Virus record (IMG/VR): IMGVR_UViG_3300028400_000205
Span: 1 to 39,370 of that record
Direction: 5' to 3' (one strand)
Length of the DNA: 39,370 bases
Source of the DNA: a virus
The notes beneath the pieces were generated by a model. It was not told the origin of the DNA. It did no database searches and saw nothing but the letters and a program-made list of their open reading frames with translations. How positions within the stretch are numbered: the stretch's first letter is position 1; every line of letters starts with the position of its first letter. Shown one piece after another: positions 16,801-26,976 of this stretch. Position numbers and translations under genes: made by a program.

Positions 16801-19800
16801 ACTACGTACATTCTGGGTTACGTCAATAAGGCTGGTTTTGAAAAGCCAATTAACTGTTGGCTGCTCCGCAAGAATATAATTAAAAATTGTTAAAATTGTT
16901 TTGTTTCTTTCAAAGGCTAAATTACCAATAAAAATTTCTTCGTTAATTGATCGAATAATTTGACGTAACTCAAGAACTGGTTCTTCATCTAAATATTGTC
17001 CATCGAACACTTCGACATCCCAACCATATCGACCAGCTTGATAATTCCATAATTTTTCAAGGAATTGAATAGTACCATTTTCGAGAGCTACTCGAGTCCA
17101 AGTATTGTCAACAAATTTATAAATTTCCCAATTTCCGACACTGTTATGGAGAACTTTGCCAATTGCATTATTTTCAATATTTGTTAAACTCGATAATTCT
17201 GTGAAGTTATCTACAACATAATCAATCTTGGTATTTGGGTCAAAACTTTCATCATACCAATTGACATATTCCCAGAATCTCTTAGTATCATAACTCTGAA
17301 CTCTAGCGAGTCGCAATGTTTTTTCTGAAGTCACTTCATATATTGTCCATAAGCCATTATTGTTTGTATCGACTTCAATGAGATATTTGTACCCGACTGG
17401 TACAACTGTTAAATCTTGGTATGATAATTCTTCAACATCCAATAATTTTTCATCCCATTCACCAGAATCCTTAGGTGGAACGGGTTCTTCAGTATTAAGT
17501 AAAGTAAATTTGTGTGTTTCGGCTATGGTATATTTTCTTAAAATTGAATTTACCTTCTCCATATAAGTTTTTAGAGCAGCAAATCGATCAATAAACATTG
17601 ACTGCCGTGGTCTGAAATCAATACCATATCTTTCAGATTCTGTTAGAGTAACATCTGGTACAAGATTACCGAGGATATCAACACCACACAAACTATCTTG
17701 TAATTTTCTATAAATTCTATCTGATAGAAAATCATCTGGGTTATTTTCTTTGAATAAATCGTATTCAATAAAGACATTATTGTCATTACGAGTTTTATTG
17801 TATTCAACCCTTAAAATTGAATTCTTATCTTTAATATATTCTTTACAATTATAAAGACCAATTTGATTTGAACTAATAAATGCAACATAAGCAATACCAG
17901 AACTATTAGGTGATTCGATATATGAAGCAATTGCATCAGCACTTAATGTCTTTTCAGAATGAGCACTAACTGTTTCGACTCGATTAACCCAATAATAATA
18001 GGTATTTTGAGGTACGCCTGATCTGCCGATTGTTGTTTTTGTAACATATTTCTCAGTTGAATAAACTGATCCTGTACCTTGATACTCGCTTGGGGGTACA
18101 TCGCTTTCAATCCATTGATAAACATCTACACTGCTGCCCGGGAATACTTTACCCCACACTTTACTAGCTTCTTTAATATCATCAACATTATAATTCATGA
18201 ACCGAACATTTGAAATATCCCACCAAATTTTTCCAATCTGTTTTTCGCTCCATAATGATCCGCGATATTCATTATCGTACACTGCTGGATCATAGACTGT
18301 AATAAAATCTAAATTCTGAGCAGCTACTCCAAGAATTTTACCATTAAGAGGATCAATATAATCTAAATATTGCTCTGTTTTTAACGAAGATTTATTGTAG
18401 ATACTAACCGAATCAATTAACTCAATATCAACAACATCTTTTTCAACTGTTACTGGAACCCAACTTAATGAATCGTCTGAATTATAAAATACCGCAAATC
18501 GTCCATAGCCTTCATAACCGGGGGAAGTAATAACCAATACTCCATCAATTAAACTAATGTCTTTACCAAAACCGTGAGTGTCGTCAACAGAAGTATCTAC
18601 GATTTGTTGCCCAAACACTAATTTTCCTAGAGTGAAATCATCGCCATCATCGAGTAAGTCATATGAATACACAACACCTGAATTTTCAACAATTCGTTGA
18701 CTATCAGCAGGAACAAGCTCGTCGGCAGTAACCTTTGTTGTATCGGCAGTGTAATTATTGTTATAATGAGTGTTGCCGTTATTAGCTCCAACAATTAATT
18801 GGTTAAAGTTATCGCTGATATATAACGATTTTCCGAAATGTTGATCTTGTGTTGATGAAACCGGACTAACAATAATCTGTGATTCGGTATAAGTTTCTAA
18901 ACCGAGTGTAGATAAATCGATACCTTGACCTGGTTGAATATCTAAACGGTTTGAAAGGGATTTAACATTTTTATTAACCAGCTCAATTGTTAGATATCCA
19001 TTATTGGCACTTGCCTTAACATTTGGAATAATTGCATTGTTAATTACATCAGCAATTTCTTGTGAATTATTTGATGCTGGTAATGCAATTTCAATATTGT
19101 TTATTCTAATAGTGCCAGCTGGAATTGTTGGGTTTTGCAAAGTTGACGTAATTGAACTCTGAATGCGAGATCTATTAATAAATCTTGTAACAAACCCATT
19201 ATTACCTGGTGCTCCAATATATACAGAACATTTAGTGTTACATAAACTAATTGCCTCACCAAAATTTGAACCTGCTTCGACAGTCGACGGTACTAACTTT
19301 CCTACGTATCCAAACGATTTAGTTTCGATATCTATAATATCACCTGTTGATAAAATATCTGATTTGAGAAAGTTAATATCATTGCCATTTATTTCAAAAT
19401 CAGGATCAATGGATAAACTATCGCCGTTTAATTTTCTTCCGTTTAATAAAACGCCATTTGGTGTTCTATTTGCTGTATATGTTAAATTATTTTTGTCAAT
19501 AACAATAAATCTTTCGACAATTCTATCAAAAACGTAAACTGCTCCTTCACCACCATTTGTTTGTGGTGCTCCAATAATAATAGTGGTGCCATCGTTTGAA
19601 ACATCAATTGATGCTCCAAAATTATCTCCTGGAACTACACCAACAGTTGAACCATCAATTGTTCCTTTATATCTGAATTTTGATTTCAATAAAATTATTA
19701 TCTGCTTGCCAGCTGGCACAGGATTAGTAAAAATAATTTGATCTGGTGATGTTGTAATTTGATAATCAACTTTAGGTATTTGAATTACGTTATCAACTGT

Positions 19801-22800
19801 TACAACAACTGAATCTTCACCATCGAAAGCATAAAGATCTGTTATATTGAAAATTGTCTGAGCGCCATCACCAATAAACGAAATGGCGTCACGTCGTAAA
19901 ATTTCGATTTTATCCGTATTATCTGGTGGCAAACCTTGAAGAATAACATAGGTACCATTATAAACATAATCAGCACCAGGTGTTAAAATATTTCCATTAA
20001 TACTTACGATAAGTTGAGTAGCTCCATTCAATGGATCAACTACAATATTTTCATCAATCTTAAATTGTTTTGTGTGACCGTCACCCTTAAATGTTACTGA
20101 TTGATTTTCGTAATTAATATATTCGTATGCGTGAACTTTGTTTTCTGAAGGCTCACCAATAAATAGCCATTTTTCATCGCCGCTAAGGTTTACAAATTGT
20201 CCAAAATTAGACACATACCCAACATTTTGATTAGGTGAAACAATTACATGTGATTCAACAATTGTACGATTAAATTTATTTCTGTCTATTGCTATTGCTA
20301 CACCTAAATTAGTGTCAGTGCCAGGTGCTCCGACAACACCTAATGATTCGATAAAATCAATTGATTCGCCGTATCTTGAAATAGCTGGGTTATTTCCAAA
20401 ATTAAGCAACGATGAATAAGCAAATTCAAATGCTTTTAGTTTATCATAAAAATATACAGTATTATTACTCGGATCACCGACGAGCATCCCAGCATTATTT
20501 TTTGCCTGTGCGACACTAAAACCATATTCAAGACTTGGATTCGGTCCTTTTACTGATTGAGTAAAGACAAATGGTTCTATTTTTTCATATGTTGCCGCCT
20601 TATTATGATCGTTATCAATCCAAACTTTTTCTTTTGCAAATAATTGATTATCGAAAATACTACCGGCAATATCGCTTGGTACTTCAATTCGAGACGAAAT
20701 AAATTTACGAACATCGCCTACTTGATTTTCAATAATAGTTTGGTTTTTAGCTAACGAACCTTCAATCTTAATACTTGTATCTGTAATTCTTTCAATAACG
20801 ATATGCGTTCCATCAACCTGCTCATCAAAATTTGATATACTAATGATATTATTTTTGTCAAGGTTATGATTTTGATCAAATTCGATACTGAGAGTACCGT
20901 CAAGATTGTCAAGCGCAAAAATTACTTTTGGTTCAATATCTGTAACTCGATAAACATTCCAATCTGTTAAGCTATCTTTAGCAACCCATACAAATGTTCC
21001 ATCAGTTAAATCGCCTGAAATCTCAGTAATATCAAATACTGCTAAATCAACATCGCGGGTTAAAACAGAACCAGCACTTGGCAAAGAAATATCTAGATTC
21101 TTTTCTTCCAATAATGGGAAAATATTTTTATCTGAAATTTTTTCTGATTGACGATAAATTTGATCAACTGAGATTTTTTGGTCAGCAGCTGATTCGTCAA
21201 TGAGAGAATTAACAATCTCAATTGTACTAGGTGTGGTTGTTAATTCATTTTCGTTTAATTGCAAATCAATCTGTAAACGATTACTTGTGGCACCATATGC
21301 TGCTCGTCGAATAGCCCAATTTTCAAAAATTTTATAATCAATTGGTTCGTTGTTTAAATTAGCATTCTGAAATAGCTCGAGACTTTCAACGGTGCCTTTA
21401 TTTTTAATCATGTTGCTATAAATGTTAACTTGGCTTATATCGTCAAGATTTAGAGATTGCATATAATCTCTGGTCCTATATCCAATTAAGCCAAATGCTA
21501 ACAAGTCGGCATCTGATTCAAGGTTGGCAGTTTTGTTATTATAAAATTGTAATTGTTGATCTGCTTTAGTAGCTAAGTTAGGCAATAATCCTTTGTTGAT
21601 ATCATCATAATTTGTCTTAGTCCATTGGTTAAAATTAAACTCGTCTGATGGCTGAACTTTTTCTGTTGCACTCCAATAGATATTCTTAAATTTAACGATA
21701 TCGCCTTTATTATAAGTTTTATTTGGCGACCATTCTTGAATATTATCTTCATTATACAAGAAACCTTGTGCATCTAATTGTCCATTCCAATCATACGTTG
21801 TAAATCCAGAAAGTTTTACACGTTGTTGTCTAATTCCAGTTACTGGATTATAAATAAGATCGCCAAAAATACTTTCATTATCGAGAATTAGTAAATGCTC
21901 AAAATTAACTAAATTAAGTCTGATGTAATTAATTACGTTGTCGTCGATAATTGAAATCTTAAAGTTGTTATCAATACGATCAATAACGTAACTATCATCA
22001 CTTAAAGGTTCTTTATTTTGATTTAATGGTTGTTCAATTAAATCAAGTTCTTTAAGATTTTCAACAATATATTGTTCTCTTTCAAATTCAAAAGATTTAG
22101 CTGATGGATTTAGATTTATTATGCTGCCAATGGCCCATCCTTGCGATGCCCAAGTTCCGAAGTCCTTGGCCATCATGACCCAATCAACTTCCTGACCTTC
22201 TTCTTGAGTGTTAAATTTTAATCCTTGACGTTTTAAGTATTCGCCATATTCAACTAAGAAACTTGCAACTGCTTCTCTACTCTTAAAGATATGACCGTAT
22301 GGTATCTGCGTTGTCTTTTCTGTGAATTCTGTTGGAATTGAAATTATCGAAGCATCAGATTCTGTTTCGCCAATGATTAAATCAATGTATTTGCCGTTTA
22401 CTTCTGGTTCTTGTACTATAAAATATGGATCGGTTAAACTATTGCCAGTTACTGAATAACCGCCATTAACTTTTTGTACAATAACTGATGAAAAAATAAT
22501 TTCATCGTATGGCTGATTTTTGTAAAGAAGTAAACTATAACTTTCATCAGGTAATAACAAACTGCCACTATTACGATCTGGGGAATTTTTATCAACAAAA
22601 ATCTTGAGAATATTTTTTCCTGTGAAAGATGCCATATGATGGCACAAATTCACATCTAAATTAGATAGTTTTTCTTGTAATTCATTAAATGTGTTAAATC
22701 CATAATGACGGTTGTACTCGAGAATCCAATTAATATAACTATGTTTAACAGTACCATCAAGGGCTAGTTCGATATTTCTGGCATCAAGTCTATGTCTTTT

Positions 22801-25800
22801 ATCGTAAAGATATTGATCAAAATCTTCATCATAAACATAACGATCTCTATCAGCCATTAATGAAAAATATTCGGCTGGTTTTGTTAATGCAAATAGTCTT
22901 TGCAAATCAAATCGATATGCACTTGATCTTTTCCATGCTGTTTCAGCTGGACCTTCGTCACCTAATTTCCACGATTTTTTAAAATCATATGATGAATAAT
23001 TACCAACAACTGAATCAATTGGTGGTAACAAATTACCTTCGCCGTCAACAGGAAGAATAGTTGTTAAACCAGGTCTTACATATCGATCGTCAATGCGCTC
23101 ATTTCCAGGTTCTTTAATCAACCCTTGTTCAAGATCATCCCATAAAACCAAGTTACCACTTGTGTACGGTGCTGGTCCATAACGTTCTTCCCACCAAAGC
23201 GGCTTTTCAGATAATCCAAGCATTTCCCATGGACGCTCGTGCGGAGCATCTGTATCGTAAAAACAGTTATAAACTCCACGCCAAAATCCTTTTGTAATCG
23301 GTTCGTTTTCTAATTTACAAACCGAATTATTGTAGTTCCATGACCTTGGTTCGTTTTCACGATAATTTTGTGTTCTGAATTCGATTTTATTCCAGCCTAG
23401 CCAAGATAATAAGCTGGTATTAAGAATTCCTTGAATCTCATCTAATGTATAATCAGTATCTCTAAATACACCCGGAATGATGTCATTTTCAATTATTGGA
23501 ATTTTGTCATTTACTTTAATGTTATTGTAGATACGTTTTTCAAATTCAAGTAAAACATCGTCACGAATATCATTGAATGCAACAGTTATACTTCCATCGT
23601 GTCCACGAATAACATTTGTTGGATTAAGATAAGTATTATCTTCAAAAATTTCTGGTTTATATTTTGGGTATAATCCAAGTTTAGTGGGTGTACTTGGAAT
23701 TGTTGAACCAGCGGTTGATTCAAATTCTCTAATTTCAATAATATCACCCGGTGTTAAATCAAACAATATTTCGATGCGCGGACCATCAGTTGCAACTACA
23801 TAATCAATATCTTTAATAAGCAACTTGTCATTATAATAAACTAATAATGCTTCAGAATTAGCTTTTTCAAAATCATGCGTTCTTAATGTTGTAAAAATAT
23901 TTGTCGAAATTGGAGTAATTTCGTAAATTGTTTTATCGTAATTTGATCCAAACGGAAGCATATCACTCCAATAAAAAGGACTATCAACATTTTTACCTTG
24001 TGTGATATCTTTAATAGCAGCATCTAAAATTTCAGCCGGTGACATATCAACAACATTATTTTTTTCAACCCAATCAATCAAACGAAACTTAATTTTTTCG
24101 TATTGACGTGAAGCAAATTTTAATGCAGCAAAGAAATTATATTCTTTATTGCGCATAAACATAGCAGTTAGCGCCAACGGTGCTGATTGTTGAGTTATAA
24201 AATTGCCATATTGTTCGATATTTCCTAAATCACGAGAATTATTCGAACCACTGATTCTTCCTTCGAACTCGATAATATTTTGAACCATTCCAATGTAATG
24301 ATTTCGAATTGTTCCTAATGTTAGTTGTGATGTATTTTCATTGAATACATTACGTGAAAGATTTACAGGAATATCATAATGACCAATTGATGAAACTTCA
24401 TCGCTGATAATTTTGATTTCAATTATTGATCCTTCTTCTACAGTCTCATCGAATGTTATCGATTTATTTTCAATAACATAATGATCACTACTTAAAAAGT
24501 CTCCGTTGACTGTAACCACCACCGACGGTATTTTTAAATCATCGCGTGGTGTAATATCAAATTCAAAAGGTGCGCCCGGAACATTATATTCAAATGTAAA
24601 TACCTGAGGTAAGAATGATTTTTCAATACTTTTTACCCAACCAATTTCATTGGTAAAATCAGTTCGTGAGGTATATTTTCTTACATATCCATCTTTAACC
24701 TGACCAACTTTAGACTTGTTTTCTTCGACATAATTAAATGTGTCAGTATAAAGATTATTATCAAATACAATATCGCCAAGGTTACCAATATTCAAATATT
24801 TTAATGGAAAACCAAGAACAGAATCATTTGTTCCATTACCGATAGCATAGCTGAATAATTTTGTACCTTTGAAATTAGTACTTGGATAATGTGTTAAATC
24901 ACTAAATGAATTTCCATCAATATCAAAAATATCAAATAATGGAGGTTGATTAACATCTGATTTTAATTGTGATTCGATCCATTCGTTACCATCAAAGGTG
25001 AAAACTTTACCTTGATTATTAACACCGTTGCCTATTACAACAACATCGTCTTTTTCATTTTGTGCATCATCTGCTAAAACCAAACGAATCGTTTTGATTC
25101 CGTCGCCGTCAGTATCTACAAATTCAACAACAAAAATTTTATCTCTAACCGATGGGTCAGTATCGTTAGCAAAAATTACTCGACTACCATTATTCAAGCT
25201 ATATCCATCAATTGCATAACCTTCTGCACCATTAACATATGACATTGCATCGGTTTGTTCGAAATCAATAACGTTAATGGCTTTTTTACCTCGAGTACCG
25301 TGATTAAATAAACGAAGACCTGGATCAAATTCAATAATAGGTCTTTTTCCTCTCATATCATTGTCGATAGAGACATCAGTATTATTATATTCGGCAGTCT
25401 TTTCGAGGATATCAACATGGAACCATCTATTACTTCTAGACCAAGCATTTAAATCAGGGCTTGCTCGATTAATTGTAATATAATCTTGAATTTCTGGAGC
25501 ATTAAGTGAACCATCCCAACCTTTAATATCCCATCCTTTAATATCCCAAGGGATTGTTGAACTTTTTGTGTATTTTTCAGGAACAATATAATCAACTGTT
25601 GGTAATAATTTGATACTTTCACCAACACCTTCAACATAAAATTCTTTGTCTACGTATTCTTCTGGGATTACATTTCCGCGAAGTTTTACTTTTAGTCCAT
25701 TACTAAATACAACGCCATTTGGACTTGTATAATATTTTTTCCCTTCAATTTCTGAAATATCAATCGGCGATATATCAACATCATCAACAATTTTAATAAC

Positions 25801-26973
25801 ACCAAAACGATTTGGGTTGTTCCCGTCTTGGTAATAAAGCGTATCTAACGATGCAGTATCTAATGGAATTCTTTCAAAGTATCCATTTGAATTTTTATAG
25901 TAACTAACACCACTATGATTCACACCATATAAAATAGTAAATTTTTCAAACTGTTGCACTTGTTGAATTGGTACTAACCTAATATAAGTAGTTCCGGCGA
26001 CGTCTTCGAATTGAATTCGATAAATTTGATAACGATCGTTAATATCAGTTAGGGGTGTTCCATTATTAACCCATCCTAAATCAACAGCATCGCCTGGAGT
26101 ATCATCAAGAAATACAATAGTTTTGTTTTGAAAATCATAAATTCCTTCAATCTCTGACACATCTGTCAAAGGCTTGTCGGCAATTGAATCCATACGATTG
26201 AAAGTTGCTAAATCGACTTCGCCTATATCGGTTAACGTTGAATAAAAGCTCTGTGCATCAGCTGACGGTACATTGAAAATAATAGTGCCGTTATCTTCAC
26301 CATTATTTTGTACACCATAAACATCGCGACTTGAAATATTATTTGACCATGGCACCGTACCATCGGTGCCCGGAAAGGCTTGAATATAAAATGGATTTCC
26401 TGGTTGATTAACATTGAATTTATACGAACCATTACGTCGAAGAGTAATAATAGGGTTTCCAATTGAAAATCTTTCAAAAATATACTCGTCCCCATCAATT
26501 GAAACATTAAACTCAGATGTTAGATACACATCTGTGCCAATAACATCAACTGCATCGGGACCATTTGGTAGCCAGACATATTGACTGTAATTAACAAATT
26601 TGTCAAAATCAATAAGTGGATTCCAACTATATGTTTCTGATCTAAAAAGTCTATCGTGATTAGAAACTTCAGAACCGAGTGTTTTTAAGCCATTAATCAA
26701 TCCTAAATATGTTAATGCATCGATTGTTTGACCATTTTTATCTTTGAACACTATTCCTGGTTCAAGTTGATAGTGTTCACGTTCTTTAGAAGGTTCAGAA
26801 ACATATCCGTCGGTATTTAATGCACCGGGTGCGTTACGACGACCAATATATCCTTGTGTCGGCTTTAATTTTGGTTCTTGTACTAATTGATCTAATGTAG
26901 AATTAAGAAATTTTTTATTGGTATTAGTTCTAAAAATTTCAGGTAAAAAATCTACAGTTCGAATTCTTGCCAT
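13807..26973 (-). CDS. Giant virion structural protein (4388 aa), baseplate-wedge/tail region
   Basis: One uninterrupted 13.2-kb frame, a third of the window, starting 3 nt after gp6 with GGTAGAG as ribosome site. It takes the place where T4 has gp7 and following wedge genes. Visible parts: an N-terminal region (MARIRTVDFLPEIFR; SQYVWLPNGPDAV near residue 130); a tandem WDIKG duplication near 475-485; a Ca-loop-like DTDGDG near 617; beta-sandwich modules near 792 and 2293-2430; a Trp/Tyr-rich block around 1200-1650; a ChtBD3-like segment (YNKGDIVKFKNIYWSA) near 1750 and a similar one near 3600; six or seven FG-GAP-like repeats at 2148-2830; paired NPGxxY/F...P repeats near 3495-3560; and further (V)xVNGxxL...DY...I modules up to the end. 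There is no enzyme motif. The likely role is peripheral baseplate or long tail appendage. Confidence 0.85.
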   Translation of the reverse strand: MARIRTVDFLPEIFRTNTNKKFLNSTLDQLVQEPKLKPTQGYIGRRNAPGALNTDGYVSEPSKEREHYQLEPGIVFKDKNGQTIDALTYLGLINGLKTLGSEVSNHDRLFRSETYSWNPLIDFDKFVNYSQYVWLPNGPDAVDVIGTDVYLTSEFNVSIDGDEYIFERFSIGNPIITLRRNGSYKFNVNQPGNPFYIQAFPGTDGTVPWSNNISSRDVYGVQNNGEDNGTIIFNVPSADAQSFYSTLTDIGEVDLATFNRMDSIADKPLTDVSEIEGIYDFQNKTIVFLDDTPGDAVDLGWVNNGTPLTDINDRYQIYRIQFEDVAGTTYIRLVPIQQVQQFEKFTILYGVNHSGVSYYKNSNGYFERIPLDTASLDTLYYQDGNNPNRFGVIKIVDDVDISPIDISEIEGKKYYTSPNGVVFSNGLKVKLRGNVIPEEYVDKEFYVEGVGESIKLLPTVDYIVPEKYTKSSTIPWDIKGWDIKGWDGSLNAPEIQDYITINRASPDLNAWSRSNRWFHVDILEKTAEYNNTDVSIDNDMRGKRPIIEFDPGLRLFNHGTRGKKAINVIDFEQTDAMSYVNGAEGYAIDGYSLNNGSRVIFANDTDPSVRDKIFVVEFVDTDGDGIKTIRLVLADDAQNEKDDVVVIGNGVNNQGKVFTFDGNEWIESQLKSDVNQPPLFDIFDIDGNSFSDLTHYPSTNFKGTKLFSYAIGNGTNDSVLGFPLKYLNIGNLGDIVFDNNLYTDTFNYVEENKSKVGQVKDGYVRKYTSRTDFTNEIGWVKSIEKSFLPQVFTFEYNVPGAPFEFDITPRDDLKIPSVVVTVNGDFLSSDHYVIENKSITFDETVEEGSIIEIKIISDEVSSIGHYDIPVNLSRNVFNENTSQLTLGTIRNHYIGMVQNIIEFEGRISGSNNSRDLGNIEQYGNFITQQSAPLALTAMFMRNKEYNFFAALKFASRQYEKIKFRLIDWVEKNNVVDMSPAEILDAAIKDITQGKNVDSPFYWSDMLPFGSNYDKTIYEITPISTNIFTTLRTHDFEKANSEALLVYYNDKLLIKDIDYVVATDGPRIEILFDLTPGDIIEIREFESTAGSTIPSTPTKLGLYPKYKPEIFEDNTYLNPTNVIRGHDGSITVAFNDIRDDVLLEFEKRIYNNIKVNDKIPIIENDIIPGVFRDTDYTLDEIQGILNTSLLSWLGWNKIEFRTQNYRENEPRSWNYNNSVCKLENEPITKGFWRGVYNCFYDTDAPHERPWEMLGLSEKPLWWEERYGPAPYTSGNLVLWDDLEQGLIKEPGNERIDDRYVRPGLTTILPVDGEGNLLPPIDSVVGNYSSYDFKKSWKLGDEGPAETAWKRSSAYRFDLQRLFALTKPAEYFSLMADRDRYVYDEDFDQYLYDKRHRLDARNIELALDGTVKHSYINWILEYNRHYGFNTFNELQEKLSNLDVNLCHHMASFTGKNILKIFVDKNSPDRNSGSLLLPDESYSLLLYKNQPYDEIIFSSVIVQKVNGGYSVTGNSLTDPYFIVQEPEVNGKYIDLIIGETESDASIISIPTEFTEKTTQIPYGHIFKSREAVASFLVEYGEYLKRQGLKFNTQEEGQEVDWVMMAKDFGTWASQGWAIGSIINLNPSAKSFEFEREQYIVENLKELDLIEQPLNQNKEPLSDDSYVIDRIDNNFKISIIDDNVINYIRLNLVNFEHLLILDNESIFGDLIYNPVTGIRQQRVKLSGFTTYDWNGQLDAQGFLYNEDNIQEWSPNKTYNKGDIVKFKNIYWSATEKVQPSDEFNFNQWTKTNYDDINKGLLPNLATKADQQLQFYNNKTANLESDADLLAFGLIGYRTRDYMQSLNLDDISQVNIYSNMIKNKGTVESLELFQNANLNNEPIDYKIFENWAIRRAAYGATSNRLQIDLQLNENELTTTPSTIEIVNSLIDESAADQKISVDQIYRQSEKISDKNIFPLLEEKNLDISLPSAGSVLTRDVDLAVFDITEISGDLTDGTFVWVAKDSLTDWNVYRVTDIEPKVIFALDNLDGTLSIEFDQNHNLDKNNIISISNFDEQVDGTHIVIERITDTSIKIEGSLAKNQTIIENQVGDVRKFISSRIEVPSDIAGSIFDNQLFAKEKVWIDNDHNKAATYEKIEPFVFTQSVKGPNPSLEYGFSVAQAKNNAGMLVGDPSNNTVYFYDKLKAFEFAYSSLLNFGNNPAISRYGESIDFIESLGVVGAPGTDTNLGVAIAIDRNKFNRTIVESHVIVSPNQNVGYVSNFGQFVNLSGDEKWLFIGEPSENKVHAYEYINYENQSVTFKGDGHTKQFKIDENIVVDPLNGATQLIVSINGNILTPGADYVYNGTYVILQGLPPDNTDKIEILRRDAISFIGDGAQTIFNITDLYAFDGEDSVVVTVDNVIQIPKVDYQITTSPDQIIFTNPVPAGKQIIILLKSKFRYKGTIDGSTVGVVPGDNFGASIDVSNDGTTIIIGAPQTNGGEGAVYVFDRIVERFIVIDKNNLTYTANRTPNGVLLNGRKLNGDSLSIDPDFEINGNDINFLKSDILSTGDIIDIETKSFGYVGKLVPSTVEAGSNFGEAISLCNTKCSVYIGAPGNNGFVTRFINRSRIQSSITSTLQNPTIPAGTIRINNIEIALPASNNSQEIADVINNAIIPNVKASANNGYLTIELVNKNVKSLSNRLDIQPGQGIDLSTLGLETYTESQIIVSPVSSTQDQHFGKSLYISDNFNQLIVGANNGNTHYNNNYTADTTKVTADELVPADSQRIVENSGVVYSYDLLDDGDDFTLGKLVFGQQIVDTSVDDTHGFGKDISLIDGVLVITSPGYEGYGRFAVFYNSDDSLSWVPVTVEKDVVDIELIDSVSIYNKSSLKTEQYLDYIDPLNGKILGVAAQNLDFITVYDPAVYDNEYRGSLWSEKQIGKIWWDISNVRFMNYNVDDIKEASKVWGKVFPGSSVDVYQWIESDVPPSEYQGTGSVYSTEKYVTKTTIGRSGVPQNTYYYWVNRVETVSAHSEKTLSADAIASYIESPNSSGIAYVAFISSNQIGLYNCKEYIKDKNSILRVEYNKTRNDNNVFIEYDLFKENNPDDFLSDRIYRKLQDSLCGVDILGNLVPDVTLTESERYGIDFRPRQSMFIDRFAALKTYMEKVNSILRKYTIAETHKFTLLNTEEPVPPKDSGEWDEKLLDVEELSYQDLTVVPVGYKYLIEVDTNNNGLWTIYEVTSEKTLRLARVQSYDTKRFWEYVNWYDESFDPNTKIDYVVDNFTELSSLTNIENNAIGKVLHNSVGNWEIYKFVDNTWTRVALENGTIQFLEKLWNYQAGRYGWDVEVFDGQYLDEEPVLELRQIIRSINEEIFIGNLAFERNKTILTIFNYILAEQPTVNWLFKTSLIDVTQNVRSLAQYAVYQEDNQNYLLEYIKEAKPYHTKIRDFLLTYNGIDTNETELIDFDCPAYYDVDYKKYISPILDDGAILVTDPSNKTADDGIWQTKPWNYWFENYHLGIKDIVITNPGRNYSVPPKVVVNGNYLVEPELIAKLGPDGTISKVEIINPGSGFVQTPTITFEGGNGYDAAAIPIMGNDLVRSTTTRIKYDRYEYESNVVEWEVNKYYKENQLVRVSNVVYKILIQGNTEEHYDTFEDFPEEGTDGIIYVDDQYTVRYNWLVDFDPALHELVDIETLSGIDRTTGFYVADVNNPGLDLSLLINGIAFPGVEVDSIDFDQNTGFDVSAFDNTTFDNFDIGPEGLPTYSESLIDTIYESSFLDPYLGTRPTDIDVDGGAFIDTYHSHAPEELIPGMIYDTLDIKVYSRPGADYRKDGHGFNIVSTLYDVVSVPQTFSFDGLSRLPISILVANTTTGKSLYEGIDFTVDWSNQSVNITSGISINDTIKIFVYEVGGGNQLYRGTLRGSDVNGDSFTVPVKDTEIYDAFVRLNGITQSITISAIDNQTSLITLPATPANTDFITVVIFGYDSPQYRRSYPKVQTFVYGTDTLDVGGAIGGKNKFNAIVEVNGLRLRPPEAARYIADGLTSNFVLPQCGGYLHDSVAQNEVDVWVNDTLLREGLDFTLSPPSPPPATFGSARFGESFFYDPALTPPRYVILNNPPAAGDKVDVYVRHAADYWWNGSLLQITAPVNNGDLVAVTTFRDVREQDPLTEVFVGPKQIAEQQLELFDSALFDSEPFDLEQGVNSFVNIFDIDREEIKNPDRLWVTLNGRRLLANTDYEIINENQLLINGPPIANTDVVTVTSFTDNIVTDGVKFRLFKDMRDNVGMYKFNEFNTTYLTQDFNEGDDIIHVNDASVLEQPNLSIGRFGIIMIGGERITYRERDLVNNTISGLRRGTAGTAIKSSYPANTIVTDVSRNSLVRWDYDKIWYEPGTQLGDENAIPMQDQNTIPIVFIKN
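25520..25549 (-). repeat. 15-bp tandem duplication in the giant gene
   Basis: The 15-base unit CCTTTAATATCCCA(T/A) occurs twice in direct succession on the plus strand. On the coding strand it encodes WDIKG twice, followed by a partial third WDG. The reading frame is kept. Confidence 0.85.
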
Positions 26974-26976
26974 TTA

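Noticed and set aside
19163-19537. 124-codon plus-strand frame inside the giant gene
   Set aside because: Antisense shadow of a continuous 4388-codon frame with recognisable FG-GAP repeats.
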